64,000 bases of DNA from CAMLJR01 sp964500675 (GTDB lineage: Bacteria > Pseudomonadota > Gammaproteobacteria > Pseudomonadales > CAMLJR01), in NCBI GenBank assembly GCA_964500675.1, contig CAZCNY010000012.1:41377-105376 (forward strand). The letters run 5' to 3'. The number at the start of each line of letters is the position of its first letter. Positions within the stretch are counted from its first letter, which is position 1. Both the position numbers and the translations under genes were made by a program. Below the pieces are notes generated by a model, which was given only the letters and a program-made list of their open reading frames with translations, was not told where the DNA came from and made no database searches. Below are positions 54,862 through 62,856 of the stretch, one piece after another.

Positions 54862-54962
54862 GGTCTGCTTTTGAATAGTGCGTATAATTCGCGCCTATTC
54901 TAACCGGTTCGCGCCGCTGCCGCCCGTCGCTCGTGTAACGATCGACCGACCAGGATTTTCCG

Positions 54963-56603
54963 ATGATTCGTATCACCGAACTGGCATTGCCGATCGATCA
55001 TGCCGCGCCCGCGCTGCGCACGGCTATCGTCGAGCGCCTGCATATCAGCAGCGAAGAGTTGCTCGATGTCAGCGTATTCAAACGCAGCTACGATGCGCGC
55101 AAGAAAAATAGCGCGATCCTGTTTGTCTACATCGTCGATGTCGAGGTGCGCGATGAAGCGTCGGTATTAAAACGATTTGCAGGCGATCAACAGATCAAGC
55201 TCGCGCCCGATACGAATTATTATCCGGTCGCGCAGGCGCCGTCGGCTTTTTTTGAAATGGAAGGCACGGCAAGACCGGTTGTGATCGGCTTCGGGCCGTG
55301 CGGCTTATTCGCGGCGTTAGTATTGGCGCAGATGGGTTTCAAGCCCATCGTGCTCGAACGCGGCAAAGACGTGCGCCGCCGCACTCAAGATACGTGGGGT
55401 TTATGGCGCAAAAAAATTCTTGCGCCCGAATCGAATGTGCAATTCGGCGAAGGCGGCGCCGGTTTGTTTTCCGACGGCAAGCTTTACAGTCAAATCAAGG
55501 ATCCGAAATTCTACGGCCGCAAGGTCATGCGCGAATTCGTGCGCGCGGGCGCGCCCGAAGAAATTCTCTATGTGAGCAAACCGCATATCGGCACGTTTCG
55601 TCTGACCGGCGTGGTGGCGGCGATGCGCGAAGAAATTATCGCGCGCGGCGGCGATGTGCGTTTTGAAAGCAAAGTCGTCGATTTACTGATTGATAATGGC
55701 CGGATCGAAGGCGTCGTGCTTGCGAACGGCGAAACGATTTATTCGCATCACGTCGTGCTGGCGTTGGGCCACAGCGCGCGCGATACGTTTCGCCTGCTGC
55801 AAAAACGCGGTGTGCATATTGAAGCCAAGCCGTTCGCGATCGGCTTTCGCATCGAGCATCCGCAATCGCTGATCGATAGCGCGCGCCTCGGTAAATACGC
55901 GGGTCATCCCGAACTCGGCGCGGCCGATTACAAACTCGTGCATCATGCGAAAAATGGCCGCGCGGTTTACAGTTTCTGCATGTGTCCGGGCGGCACGGTC
56001 GTCGCCGCGACATCGGAACCGCAGCGCGTCGTCACCAACGGCATGAGCCAATATTCGCGCAACGAGCGCAACGCCAACGCGGGTATCGTCGTCGGTATCG
56101 ATCCGGCACACGATTTTCCCGGCGATGCGCTCGCGGGTGTGGCGTTGCAAGAACAACTCGAAGCGCACGCTTATGAATTGGGCGGCGGCGATTACTGCGC
56201 GCCCGCGCAATTGGTCGGCGATTTCATGCGCGGCGTGCCATCGACCAAACTCGGCGCGGTCGAACCGTCGTACCGGCCCGGTGTGCGTCTCACCGATCTC
56301 GCGAGTGCGCTGCCTGCGTATGCGATTGCAGCGATTCGCGAAGCGCTGCCCGCATTCGGCAAACAGATTCGCGGCTTCGATCGCGACGACGCTGTGCTCA
56401 CCGGCGTCGAAACGCGCACGTCATCGCCCGTGCGCATTACGCGCGATAACGCATCATTGCAAAGTCTCAACGTGCGCGGTTTATATCCGGCCGGCGAAGG
56501 TGCGGGTTACGCCGGCGGCATTTTGTCGGCGGGTGTCGATGGAATTAAAGTCGCTGAAGCTGTCGCGAAAAATATGCTGGCTGAACCGAAGGTATCGCCA
56601 TGA
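54963..56603 (+). CDS. FAD-dependent dehydrogenase (COG2509-type)
   Basis: A 546-residue flavoprotein. The N-terminal ~85 residues form a small alpha/beta domain (ITELALPIDHAAPALRTAI, LDVSVFKRSYDARKK), followed by the FAD Rossmann motif VVIGFGPCGLFAALVLAQMG ending in VLERG, EGGAGLFSDGKLYSQIKDP, and the C-terminal GLYPAGEGAGYAGGILSAGVDGIKVAEA. It is a conserved but uncharacterised family. It overlaps the next gene by 4 bases. The Cys-rich patch SFCMCPGG is conserved in the family and may be redox-active (inference). Confidence 0.92.
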   Translation: MIRITELALPIDHAAPALRTAIVERLHISSEELLDVSVFKRSYDARKKNSAILFVYIVDVEVRDEASVLKRFAGDQQIKLAPDTNYYPVAQAPSAFFEMEGTARPVVIGFGPCGLFAALVLAQMGFKPIVLERGKDVRRRTQDTWGLWRKKILAPESNVQFGEGGAGLFSDGKLYSQIKDPKFYGRKVMREFVRAGAPEEILYVSKPHIGTFRLTGVVAAMREEIIARGGDVRFESKVVDLLIDNGRIEGVVLANGETIYSHHVVLALGHSARDTFRLLQKRGVHIEAKPFAIGFRIEHPQSLIDSARLGKYAGHPELGAADYKLVHHAKNGRAVYSFCMCPGGTVVAATSEPQRVVTNGMSQYSRNERNANAGIVVGIDPAHDFPGDALAGVALQEQLEAHAYELGGGDYCAPAQLVGDFMRGVPSTKLGAVEPSYRPGVRLTDLASALPAYAIAAIREALPAFGKQIRGFDRDDAVLTGVETRTSSPVRITRDNASLQSLNVRGLYPAGEGAGYAGGILSAGVDGIKVAEAVAKNMLAEPKVSP

Positions 56604-57322
56604 AATTCGACGACGTCAAAAAACTTCAACAGAAAAAATACCGCGATGCATTCGGTTATTTTTTGCTGGAAGGCGAGCATCTCGTGCTCGAATTGCAAAA
56701 AGCGATGACCGCTAATCCACTGCTCAATGCAAGTGAGTTGTACGTATCGGATGCCTACGCGGATTGGGAGAAAGGTCCATTAAAAACGCATATCGTCAGC
56801 GAGCGCCAGATGGCGCAAATCGCCGCGACGAAAACGCCGCAGGGGATTGTCGCCGTTGTGCCGATACTCGCCGCCGCACCGCCGCGCAAAGGCGAGCGCG
56901 CGATTTATCTGCACGAAATTCAAGACCCCGGCAATCTCGGTACGGTATTGCGCACGCTTGCCTGGTTCGGCGATTTTCGCTGTCTGTTGAGTTCTAATAG
57001 CGTCGATCCGTACAACGACAAGGCCGTGCGCGCGAGCATGGGCGCGATTTTTCATGTGCCGATTGAAATCGATGTGCCCTTGGAACACTTAGCCGCGCGT
57101 TTTGCGCGCATCGCGTGCCTGGATATGCACGGCCAGCATATTCAAAGCGCAGAATTCAAGACGTGCGATTGTTTTATTTTTGGCAACGAAGCGCGCGGTG
57201 TACCGCGCGAGCTGCTGGAAAAGTTATCCGTCGAAACATTTACCATCGCCGGCGGCGGTGCGATCGAATCGCTGAATCTCGCAACGTCGGTCAATATCTG
57301 TGTGTATGAGTTGATGCGGTGA
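56600..57322 (+). CDS. SpoU/TrmH-family RNA 2'-O-methyltransferase
   Basis: A 240-residue SPOUT protein with the three SpoU motifs: IQDPGNLGTVLRTLAWFG, FIFGNEARGVP and AIESLNLATSVNICVYE. A small N-terminal substrate-binding domain precedes them (KKLQQKKYRDAFGYFLLEGEHLV), as in TsnR/RlmB relatives. The target nucleotide is unknown. Start overlaps the stop of the FAD dehydrogenase (ATGA). Confidence 0.92.
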   Translation: MKFDDVKKLQQKKYRDAFGYFLLEGEHLVLELQKAMTANPLLNASELYVSDAYADWEKGPLKTHIVSERQMAQIAATKTPQGIVAVVPILAAAPPRKGERAIYLHEIQDPGNLGTVLRTLAWFGDFRCLLSSNSVDPYNDKAVRASMGAIFHVPIEIDVPLEHLAARFARIACLDMHGQHIQSAEFKTCDCFIFGNEARGVPRELLEKLSVETFTIAGGGAIESLNLATSVNICVYELMR

Positions 57323-57332
57323 AGAGCATCAG

Positions 57333-57384
57333 CAATTAACAATTAACAATCAGCAATTAACAACTAACAATTAATAATTAACAA
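57333..57384 (+). repeat. A+T-rich heptad tandem repeat (CAATTAA type)
   Basis: About seven tandem units around CAATTAA/CAACTAA/TAATTAA fill the gap between the methyltransferase gene and the SDR gene, ending 16 bases before the SDR start. Imperfect units indicate slippage-driven growth. Confidence 0.8.
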
Positions 57385-57400
57385 GCTAGAGACAATTACG

Positions 57401-58174
57401 ATGCGATTAAAAAATAGAGTTGCGCTCGTCACAGGCTCTTCGCGCGGTATCGGCGCAGCGATCGCGAAACGGCTCGCGGCAGACGGGGCGATGGTTGTAT
57501 TGCACGCATCAGCGGATCCCGCGAAGGCGAACGCCGTTGCCGATTCGATTCGACAAGCGGGAGGAGAGGCCGCGGTCGTGCTGGGTGATCTCACGACCGA
57601 AGATGCGCCGGTAAGAATCGTACAGGAGGCGTTTGCGTTCAAAGCCGCACTCGATATTCTCGTATGCAATGCGGGTGGCAGTCGCGGCGGAGTCGTCGCA
57701 AATGTTGATATCGCGGAAATAAATCGCACGATAGCGCTCAACTTGCGCGCCGTAATGTTGTCGACGGCTGAATTTGCTCGGCTGACAACGAGCGAGTGCG
57801 GTCGTGTGGTGTTGATCTCATCGGGGGTGGCAACGCATCCTGCGTATGGCGCTGCGTTGCTTGCCGCCGCGAAGGCGGGCGCCGAAGCGTTTATCCGCTC
57901 CGCGGCGCAGGAGTTGGGTCCGCGCGGTATCACGCTCAACAGCGTCGCACCGGGCCCGACAAAAACCGATCGAATCGCGGGGCAGAGCTGGACGTCCAAG
58001 GTGCCGCCGTGGACGGCCTTGCGCCGGCTTGGAGAGCCCGAAGATATCGCGGACATCGTGGCATTTTTAGCGTCCGACGAAGCGCGCTGGCTGACCGGTG
58101 CCACATTGCCGGCGAATGGCGGGATGATTACCAGCGCGGCGAACATTCTGGCGATGGGACGGGATGCGGATTGA
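57401..58174 (+). CDS. SDR-family protein lacking the canonical catalytic Tyr
   Basis: A 257-residue protein with the SDR cofactor loop VTGSSRGIGAAIAK, NAGG, the Ser strand VVLISSG and C-terminal RRLGEPEDIADIVAFLASDEARWLTGATLPANGG, so the fold is intact. Where Y-x-x-x-K is expected the sequence reads L-A-A-A-K (YGAALLAAAKAGAEAF): the Lys aligns but the residue four before it is Leu, and the nearest Tyr is nine before it. It may use a shifted Tyr, be inactive, or bind rather than turn over substrate. Its neighbours give no hint. Confidence 0.85.
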   Translation: MRLKNRVALVTGSSRGIGAAIAKRLAADGAMVVLHASADPAKANAVADSIRQAGGEAAVVLGDLTTEDAPVRIVQEAFAFKAALDILVCNAGGSRGGVVANVDIAEINRTIALNLRAVMLSTAEFARLTTSECGRVVLISSGVATHPAYGAALLAAAKAGAEAFIRSAAQELGPRGITLNSVAPGPTKTDRIAGQSWTSKVPPWTALRRLGEPEDIADIVAFLASDEARWLTGATLPANGGMITSAANILAMGRDAD

Positions 58175-58233
58175 GATTTTTTCGGTTTTGGTCTTGAAGA
58201 TTTTGAGCATTTCTCCGGGCAGCGAGCCGTCCG

Positions 58234-58548
58234 CTAATCGGCGCGCTCGCCGTGCGATATGTCGGATATCCTGCCTTCTTTAAATTCAACATTCATCAGG
58301 AAAGTTCCCGGACCAAAGTTGTAGGTCCACAGTTCGACTTCTTCGCAGATTGCGTTGACCTCGTGCCGGCCGACGAGGTATTCCTTTTTGCAGTAATGAT
58401 CGACGAATTGCGGAGCTCCGCAGGTCCGTAACAGCTCCGCTTTATTGGCGCCGACGTTGATTAATTGTGTTCCGCAGCGAAGCGATTCGGATGCCACGGC
58501 GGGCGCGATGGATAAGACGCAGATTACTGCTAAAAATGGCTTTCGCAT
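58234..58548 (-). CDS. DUF2845 domain secreted protein
   Basis: A 104-residue protein: signal peptide MRKPFLAVICVLSIAPAVA, then the DUF2845 core SLRCGTQLINVGANKAELLRTCGAPQFVD, and VELWTYNFGPGTFLMNVEFKEGRISDI. Four Cys may pair in the periplasm. The function is unknown. Confidence 0.85.
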   Translation of the reverse strand: MRKPFLAVICVLSIAPAVASESLRCGTQLINVGANKAELLRTCGAPQFVDHYCKKEYLVGRHEVNAICEEVELWTYNFGPGTFLMNVEFKEGRISDISHGERAD

Positions 58549-58655
58549 GTTGGTTAACCTTCATGGTTGCCTCGACTCAGTCGCTCTCGAAAATGATAGG
58601 CTTTGCCGTGACGCTGTGACGTCAAAATAGATTCGCAAGAATGAACCGCTGCTGA

Positions 58656-59426
58656 ATGGCATTGTGTATGGTTATTGACGCCGAAATCACCGCCGCGCGA
58701 TTGCAACGATTATTTGAAGACGGCTTCGTAGTAATTCCGAATGCGCTCACGCCCGCGCAAATTGCCTGGGCGCGCGCGGCGATCGATCGCCTTACGCCGC
58801 AGCATTGGGATTATACGGGTCTCGTCGATCACTACAAATGCGTGTTCAACCGCGAGCCGGGCTGGCTGACGTATCTCGATATTCCCGGCGTGATCGAGTT
58901 GATCGAAGCCGCGCTGGGCGCTGATTGCCATATCATCGGGCAGACCGCATGGCGTTGCCATCCCGGTTTTATCGGCGCCGAATTGCATGCGGATTATTTA
59001 CCTATCGAGCTTGCCGAAGCGCTACTGGCCGATTCGCGTATGCAATTGCCGATGTTCATTTGCACGACGCATTTTTATCTCGACGACATCGACACCGAAC
59101 TCTGCCCGACAGCGGTGATTCCCGGCAGTCATCGCGCGGGCCGCAAACCGCGTCCGGACGAAACTGAATGGCGCGACAAAACACCACAACCGATTTTGTG
59201 CGCTGCGGGCAGCGCACTTATTTTTCGCAGCGATGTATGGCACAGCGGCAGCCGCAATGTCAGCGCGCAAACGCGTTATCTGCTGCAAGTGCATTATGGC
59301 AGACGTATGGTCGCGCAAAAATTTTCGCCATATCTGCACTTTCAGTTCAACCCCGAGGTGCTGGCGGCGGCGAATGTGAGACAGCGGCGCTTGCTGGGTG
59401 AGCATGAGGCGGCAGAGTATGATTAA
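58656..59426 (+). CDS. Phytanoyl-CoA dioxygenase (PhyH)-like Fe(II)/2OG oxygenase
   Basis: About 256 residues (252 if ATG 58668 is used). N-terminal FEDGFVVIPNALTPAQIAWARAAI is the PhyH start; HADYLP gives the HxD iron pair and DVWHSGSRN the distal His, with TRYLLQVHYG providing the 2-oxoglutarate Arg. CPTAVIPGSHRAGRKPRP is the usual loop. It hydroxylates an unknown small molecule. A diverged copy of its last ~40 codons occurs at 59982-60125. Confidence 0.88.
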   Translation: MALCMVIDAEITAARLQRLFEDGFVVIPNALTPAQIAWARAAIDRLTPQHWDYTGLVDHYKCVFNREPGWLTYLDIPGVIELIEAALGADCHIIGQTAWRCHPGFIGAELHADYLPIELAEALLADSRMQLPMFICTTHFYLDDIDTELCPTAVIPGSHRAGRKPRPDETEWRDKTPQPILCAAGSALIFRSDVWHSGSRNVSAQTRYLLQVHYGRRMVAQKFSPYLHFQFNPEVLAAANVRQRRLLGEHEAAEYD

Positions 59427-59487
59427 AAAGTGTGATTAAATTGTGTCGGTATACCCCATTGCGCAATTGTGAGCGCGCCGTGTCAGA

Positions 59488-59892
59488 TTAATCGCATACT
59501 CGTCCGGTGACGAGACGCGCGCGCGTTGTTGTGCCGGAGCAGGCGTCGCCGGTGTGGAGGAATTTTCCGTCGGAACCGGGATTGGGGTACGGTCCGAGTT
59601 TGTCGGATATGGTGCAGCAAAAATAACTGGCGTCGGCCGGATGCGCTGGCGGTTTGTTGAAAACACCGTAAATGCCGGAGCCATGTTCCGCGGATTTCGA
59701 GGCGGGAGCAACAGGTGAGGTTTGCTCGGCAGGTTTGGAAAACGCGTTAGCGGCCGGTGGAGAAACGCATTTTGCATTTTCGCAAATGCGATCGCCTTTG
59801 CACTGAGTGTCGTATTCACATCCTCCCGCGTATGCGAACAGCGGGAAACCGACGACTAAACAAATGGCGACACGCAGGCTTAACATCTTCAT
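59488..59892 (-). CDS. Small Cys-rich secreted protein
   Basis: A 134-residue protein with a signal peptide (MKMLSLRVAICLVVGFPLFAYA) followed directly by GGCEYDTQCKGDRICENAKCV, an EB/Dickkopf-like cluster of four Cys. A Pro/Ser-rich linker follows, then ASYFCCTISDKLGPYPNPGSDGKFLHTGDACSG and a final RVCD, giving further Cys pairs. It is expected to be a periplasmic or exported disulfide-stabilised protein. No function is known and no paralogue is nearby. Confidence 0.72.
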   Translation of the reverse strand: MKMLSLRVAICLVVGFPLFAYAGGCEYDTQCKGDRICENAKCVSPPAANAFSKPAEQTSPVAPASKSAEHGSGIYGVFNKPPAHPADASYFCCTISDKLGPYPNPGSDGKFLHTGDACSGTTTRARLVTGRVCD

Positions 59893-59981
59893 ATTTTTCC
59901 TTTCCGTTGTGAGAGGGGTCGGCTGGGATTGACGGCGCGCATAGCATTACCCAAGCGCATGGAGTTTTCAATCGCGGCATT

Positions 59982-60125
59982 ATGAGGGTTGTCGACACGC
60001 AAGTTACCGCCGCGCAAAAAATTTCCCCATCTCTGCAATTTCAATTTAACCCCCAAGTGCTAGCCGCCGCGAATGCGAGGCAGCGCCACCTGCTTGGTGA
60101 GCACGGGGCGGCGGCGTATGATTAA
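59982..60125 (+). pseudogene. Partial copy of the 3' end of the PhyH-like gene
   Basis: An in-frame stretch of 48 codons ending in TAA. From AQK onward it aligns residue for residue with the last ~38 residues of the PhyH-like protein (LQFQFNPQVLAAANARQR.. against LHFQFNPEVLAAANVRQR.., ending HLLGEHGAAAYD against RLLGEHEAAEYD). The catalytic part is absent. It is a duplicated or recombinant remnant of a paralogue. An ATG at 59982 could allow a short peptide but no ribosome site is seen. Confidence 0.85.
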
Positions 60126-60193
60126 CGCCAGCCCCGGCGGAGTCTATGGATAACCTGGGGAATACTTCTAACAAAACTTAAAAGGACATCGCG

Positions 60194-60919
60194 ATGCTTA
60201 GCCCTTTCCGAAACATCAGTCAGACATTTTGTCCTATCGCGTTAATGACCATGCTCAGCGCCTGCGGTGGTGGCGGCGGCGGTAGCAGCAGTTCGTCGTC
60301 GACACCTGCCAGCGCAACATTTCCCATCGCGCAAGCTTATGCGAGTCAGATCAGCAATGGCTTCAGCAATAGTGTGAAAATAACGGGCAGCGTCAACGGC
60401 ACAAGCTACACGGGCTCCGGAACTTTCACAGTGAGCCCGGCGACAGCGGGGACTTTCGAAAAACAAAGCGGGCTCGCCAATACCATTACCCTTACCGCCA
60501 CTGTCACGGTCAGCGGCGTGACGCAAGCGATCAACACCAGCGATACGAGTTATTCCGACAGCAACTACAATCCTCTCGGCGACATCGATGCGGGTGGCGC
60601 TTACACCGTGGTAACAAACTTTTCGGCGCTGCCGACCACGGCGCACGTGAATGACACCGGCTCGATCTCCAATTCGACAACGTATACCGACAATACAAAA
60701 ACGACGATCGACAGCACCACGGTCGAAACCTATGTGATAGAGCCCGACACGACGACAAGCGCTATTTATGATGTGATAGATAAGAGCTACAACGGCAGCG
60801 TGCTAACGGAAACAACTCACGAACGTTATCGCGTGACAACCAGCGGCGCGGTTTCATTCGTGTCGTTGGATTTTCAAAACGCGGACGGATCGGAAACCGA
60901 GCACGTTGTGCCGCAGTGA
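60194..60919 (+). CDS. Predicted lipoprotein with Gly/Ser low-complexity linker
   Basis: A 241-residue protein. A lipobox LSAC with Cys24 follows a signal sequence, then GGGGGG and SSSSSS runs that act as a flexible tether, then a Thr/Ser-rich beta-type body (FPIAQAYASQISNGFSNSVKITGSVNGTSYTGSG) to the C-terminus. AAAAGGA precedes the ATG at good spacing. It is probably outer-membrane or periplasmic anchored. The body matches no family I recognise. Confidence 0.82.
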   Translation: MLSPFRNISQTFCPIALMTMLSACGGGGGGSSSSSSTPASATFPIAQAYASQISNGFSNSVKITGSVNGTSYTGSGTFTVSPATAGTFEKQSGLANTITLTATVTVSGVTQAINTSDTSYSDSNYNPLGDIDAGGAYTVVTNFSALPTTAHVNDTGSISNSTTYTDNTKTTIDSTTVETYVIEPDTTTSAIYDVIDKSYNGSVLTETTHERYRVTTSGAVSFVSLDFQNADGSETEHVVPQ

Positions 60920-60953
60920 TTTTTTTTGTTGTGGAAACTAGGATTTGAGTGAG

Positions 60954-60968
60954 ATCGATGGAGTCTGA
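60954..60968 (+). repeat. Left inverted repeat of the AP2-DUF2971 locus
   Basis: ATCGATGGAGTCTGA, followed by CCCC. It is an exact reverse complement of 62145-62159 and 12 of its first 14 bases recur at 61011-61024, where the gene starts. The TGGAGTCTGACCCC core resembles REP-type/RAYT-associated palindromic words. Confidence 0.85.
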
Positions 60969-61014
60969 CCCCGTCGATCGCCGTCGATCTTGAAACTATG
61001 GTGAGATGAGATAG

Positions 61015-62124
61015 ATGGATTCTGTGATGAATATACAAAGGATTGAGAGCGGGTGGGTTTTTTCAATAAGGATAAAAGGCAAGAGATACTCAAAAAGGTT
61101 TTCGGATGCTCGTTATGGCGGGGAGATGGCATCTTTTGATGCTGCGACAAAATACAAAATTTCGATTTTAGATAAGCATGGTATTGAGGAAAGGATTAAA
61201 AAATCTCCAAACAACATGATCGGGGTCAGTAGAACCAGTTCTTACAGAAAAAAATGGCCTGACAGGCAGCAGCAGTATTCAAAAGAAGAGTATTGGCAGG
61301 CTACTTGGACTGATGGTGTTGGTAAACAACATACAAAAAGGTTTTCCATAAAAAAATATGGGGAAAAACAAGCGGAGAGGTTGGCTGTACAGGCAAGAAA
61401 AGATGCGTTGGAAGCAATTGAAGGTGGTTTTGATCCGAGGTTTGTCCAGCCATCCAATAAATATGCAAAATTATGGAGGTATATGGATTTTACAAAATTT
61501 TTGTCGATGGTGGAGGATTCTGCGGTCTTTTTCTCGCCAGCATCGAGTTTTGAAGATCCATATGAAGGATTTTTGCCTAAGGGAAATGTTGTTTTTGGGC
61601 GGTTTGTTAAATCAAAATCTAAGAAAGAGAACTCCTCGAATGTTGCTGTTGCGGATAAGAAAAAAATATTAATTAGTTGCTGGCATTTGTCGCGTTATGA
61701 ATCGGCGGCGATGTGGAAGCTCTACGGGAAGGGGAATGAAACTATATGTGTCACGACGAAATACAACAAGCTAAAAAATCAGTTGATAAAAGGAGCTCAA
61801 ATTGGATTAGTTAGGTACGTTGATTTTAATACTGCCTGGGTTCCTGAAAATAATCCCTATTATCCTTACATGTTTAAAAGGAGGTCATTCGAACATGAGA
61901 AGGAGGTTAGGGTTCTACTTGACTATGAAAAAATATGTCAGGAGGACTTTTTCCTTGGCGTATCTAATGGATTTAAAAATAAAGTCGATTTAAATATTCT
62001 GGTAGATGAGATATTTGTTGCTCCAGACGCGTCTGATTGGTTTTTTGAGTTGGTTGAAAAGATTTCGAGGAAGTACCAGCTTGCCGCGAAAGTAAAGAGG
62101 TCCATGCTTTTAGAGTTGCCTTAA
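61015..62124 (+). CDS. AP2-AP2-DUF2971 fusion protein
   Basis: A 369-residue protein. Residues ~11-58 (GWVFSIRIKGKRYSKRFSD) and ~91-136 (YWQATWTDGVGKQHTKRFS) are two AP2/integrase-type DNA-binding domains in tandem. Residues ~152-350 are a DUF2971 domain: YMDFTKFLSMVEDSAVFFSP, DPYEGFLP, SCWHLSRYESAAMWKLYG (221-238), and FEHEKEVRVLLDYEK. AP2 domains bind DNA in homing endonucleases, phage and plant proteins; DUF2971 is of unknown function. The start codon at 61015 lies inside a third copy of the flanking repeat; ATG 61024 is the alternative. A+T-rich coding and flanking inverted repeats suggest acquisition. A nuclease, toxin or regulator are all possible. Confidence 0.85.
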   Translation: MDSVMNIQRIESGWVFSIRIKGKRYSKRFSDARYGGEMASFDAATKYKISILDKHGIEERIKKSPNNMIGVSRTSSYRKKWPDRQQQYSKEEYWQATWTDGVGKQHTKRFSIKKYGEKQAERLAVQARKDALEAIEGGFDPRFVQPSNKYAKLWRYMDFTKFLSMVEDSAVFFSPASSFEDPYEGFLPKGNVVFGRFVKSKSKKENSSNVAVADKKKILISCWHLSRYESAAMWKLYGKGNETICVTTKYNKLKNQLIKGAQIGLVRYVDFNTAWVPENNPYYPYMFKRRSFEHEKEVRVLLDYEKICQEDFFLGVSNGFKNKVDLNILVDEIFVAPDASDWFFELVEKISRKYQLAAKVKRSMLLELP

Positions 62125-62144
62125 CGGCAGGAGAGTCGAATAGA

Positions 62145-62159
62145 TCAGACTCCATCGAT
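62145..62159 (-). repeat. Right inverted repeat of the AP2-DUF2971 locus
   Basis: TCAGACTCCATCGAT, the exact reverse complement of the repeat at 60954-60968, about 20 bases after the AP2-DUF2971 stop and 8 bases before the end of higA. Confidence 0.85.
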
Positions 62160-62166
62160 TTGATGT

Positions 62167-62466
62167 TTAGGCTGCGCGTGGCTCCACTTCTTCATCGAGT
62201 CGCTTGCCGAGAGTCAGTTCTGCAACCTCTAGATCATAATGCGCCTGCAAATTCATCCATGATTCTGCGCTGACACCGAAATAGCGGCCGAGCCGCAGTG
62301 CCGTATCGGCGGTGATGCCGCGTTTGCCTTGCACGATTTCATTGATGCGGCGCGCGGGCACGCTAATCGCCTTCGCGAGTGCATACTGGCTGATTTCGAG
62401 CGGCTGCAAAAAATCTTCGAGAAGAATTTCGCCGGGATGAATTGGTTCTAAAGTTTTCTTTGCCAT
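62167..62466 (-). CDS. higA: HigA-type antitoxin (XRE/VapI family)
   Basis: A 99-residue antitoxin: HPGEILLEDFLQPLEISQYALAKAISVPARRINEIVQGKRGITADTALRLGRYFGVSAESWMNLQ is the HTH-XRE domain, followed by an acidic tail. It lies 10 bases after higB, in the toxin-first order typical of higBA. It represses its own promoter, probably through the palindrome at 62766-62788. Confidence 0.94.
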   Translation of the reverse strand: MAKKTLEPIHPGEILLEDFLQPLEISQYALAKAISVPARRINEIVQGKRGITADTALRLGRYFGVSAESWMNLQAHYDLEVAELTLGKRLDEEVEPRAA

Positions 62467-62476
62467 AATTTAAACC

Positions 62477-62758
62477 TCAGTGGTAATCGGTGATTTCGAC
62501 GTCGTAGGCATCACCGTCTCGCCACTTAAAACAAATTCGCCACTGATCGTTAACGCGAATGCTATGTTGTCCCGCGCGATCACCTTTCAGTGCTTCTAGC
62601 CGATTGCCGGGCGGAATGCGTAAGAAGTCCAGCTCAACGGCGGCATTCAACTGCAACAGCTTGCGCAAAGCAGTGCGCTGAATATCGCTCGGAAGCTTCC
62701 GTGCAGACCGCCTCTCGAAAAGCTGTTGCGTGTCTTTGTCCGTAAAGTTTTTTATCAT
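62477..62758 (-). CDS. higB: HigB-type toxin (RelE/ParE fold)
   Basis: A 93-residue HigB: IKNFTDKDTQQLFERRSARKLP, ALRKLLQLNAAVELDFLRIPPGNRLEALKGDRAGQHSIRVNDQWRICFKW. It is a ribosome-dependent mRNA endonuclease in this family. MIKNF is the family's normal N-terminus, so ATG 62758 is chosen over the earlier in-frame ATG at 62794. The predicted transcription start falls at about the same base, so the mRNA is likely leaderless. Confidence 0.92.
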   Translation of the reverse strand: MIKNFTDKDTQQLFERRSARKLPSDIQRTALRKLLQLNAAVELDFLRIPPGNRLEALKGDRAGQHSIRVNDQWRICFKWRDGDAYDVEITDYH

Positions 62759-62765
62759 GCGCCAA

Positions 62766-62794
62766 ATAATAACGCTACCCGTTATTATGGTCAA
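62766..62794 (-). promoter_or_regulatory. higBA promoter with overlapping palindromic operator
   Basis: On the minus strand TTGACC (62794-62789) and TATTAT (62771-62766) are exactly 17 bases apart. The region 62766-62788 is a perfect 9-bp inverted repeat, ATAATAACG-N5-CGTTATTAT, covering the spacer and -10. That places the likely HigA/HigBA operator on the polymerase site. The start would be about 62759, one base from the higB ATG. Confidence 0.85.
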
Positions 62795-62821
62795 CTTTTG
62801 GGGGCGGCAAGTTACGAAAAT

Positions 62822-62848
62822 AAAAAAGCCACCGCGAGGGTGGCTTCT
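62822..62848 (-). terminator. Intrinsic terminator of tmRNA
   Basis: On the minus strand GCCACC-CTCGC-GGTGGC (62844-62828) is followed by TTTTTTATTTT, just after the encoded CCA. Confidence 0.92.
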
Positions 62849-62856
62849 TTATTTAT

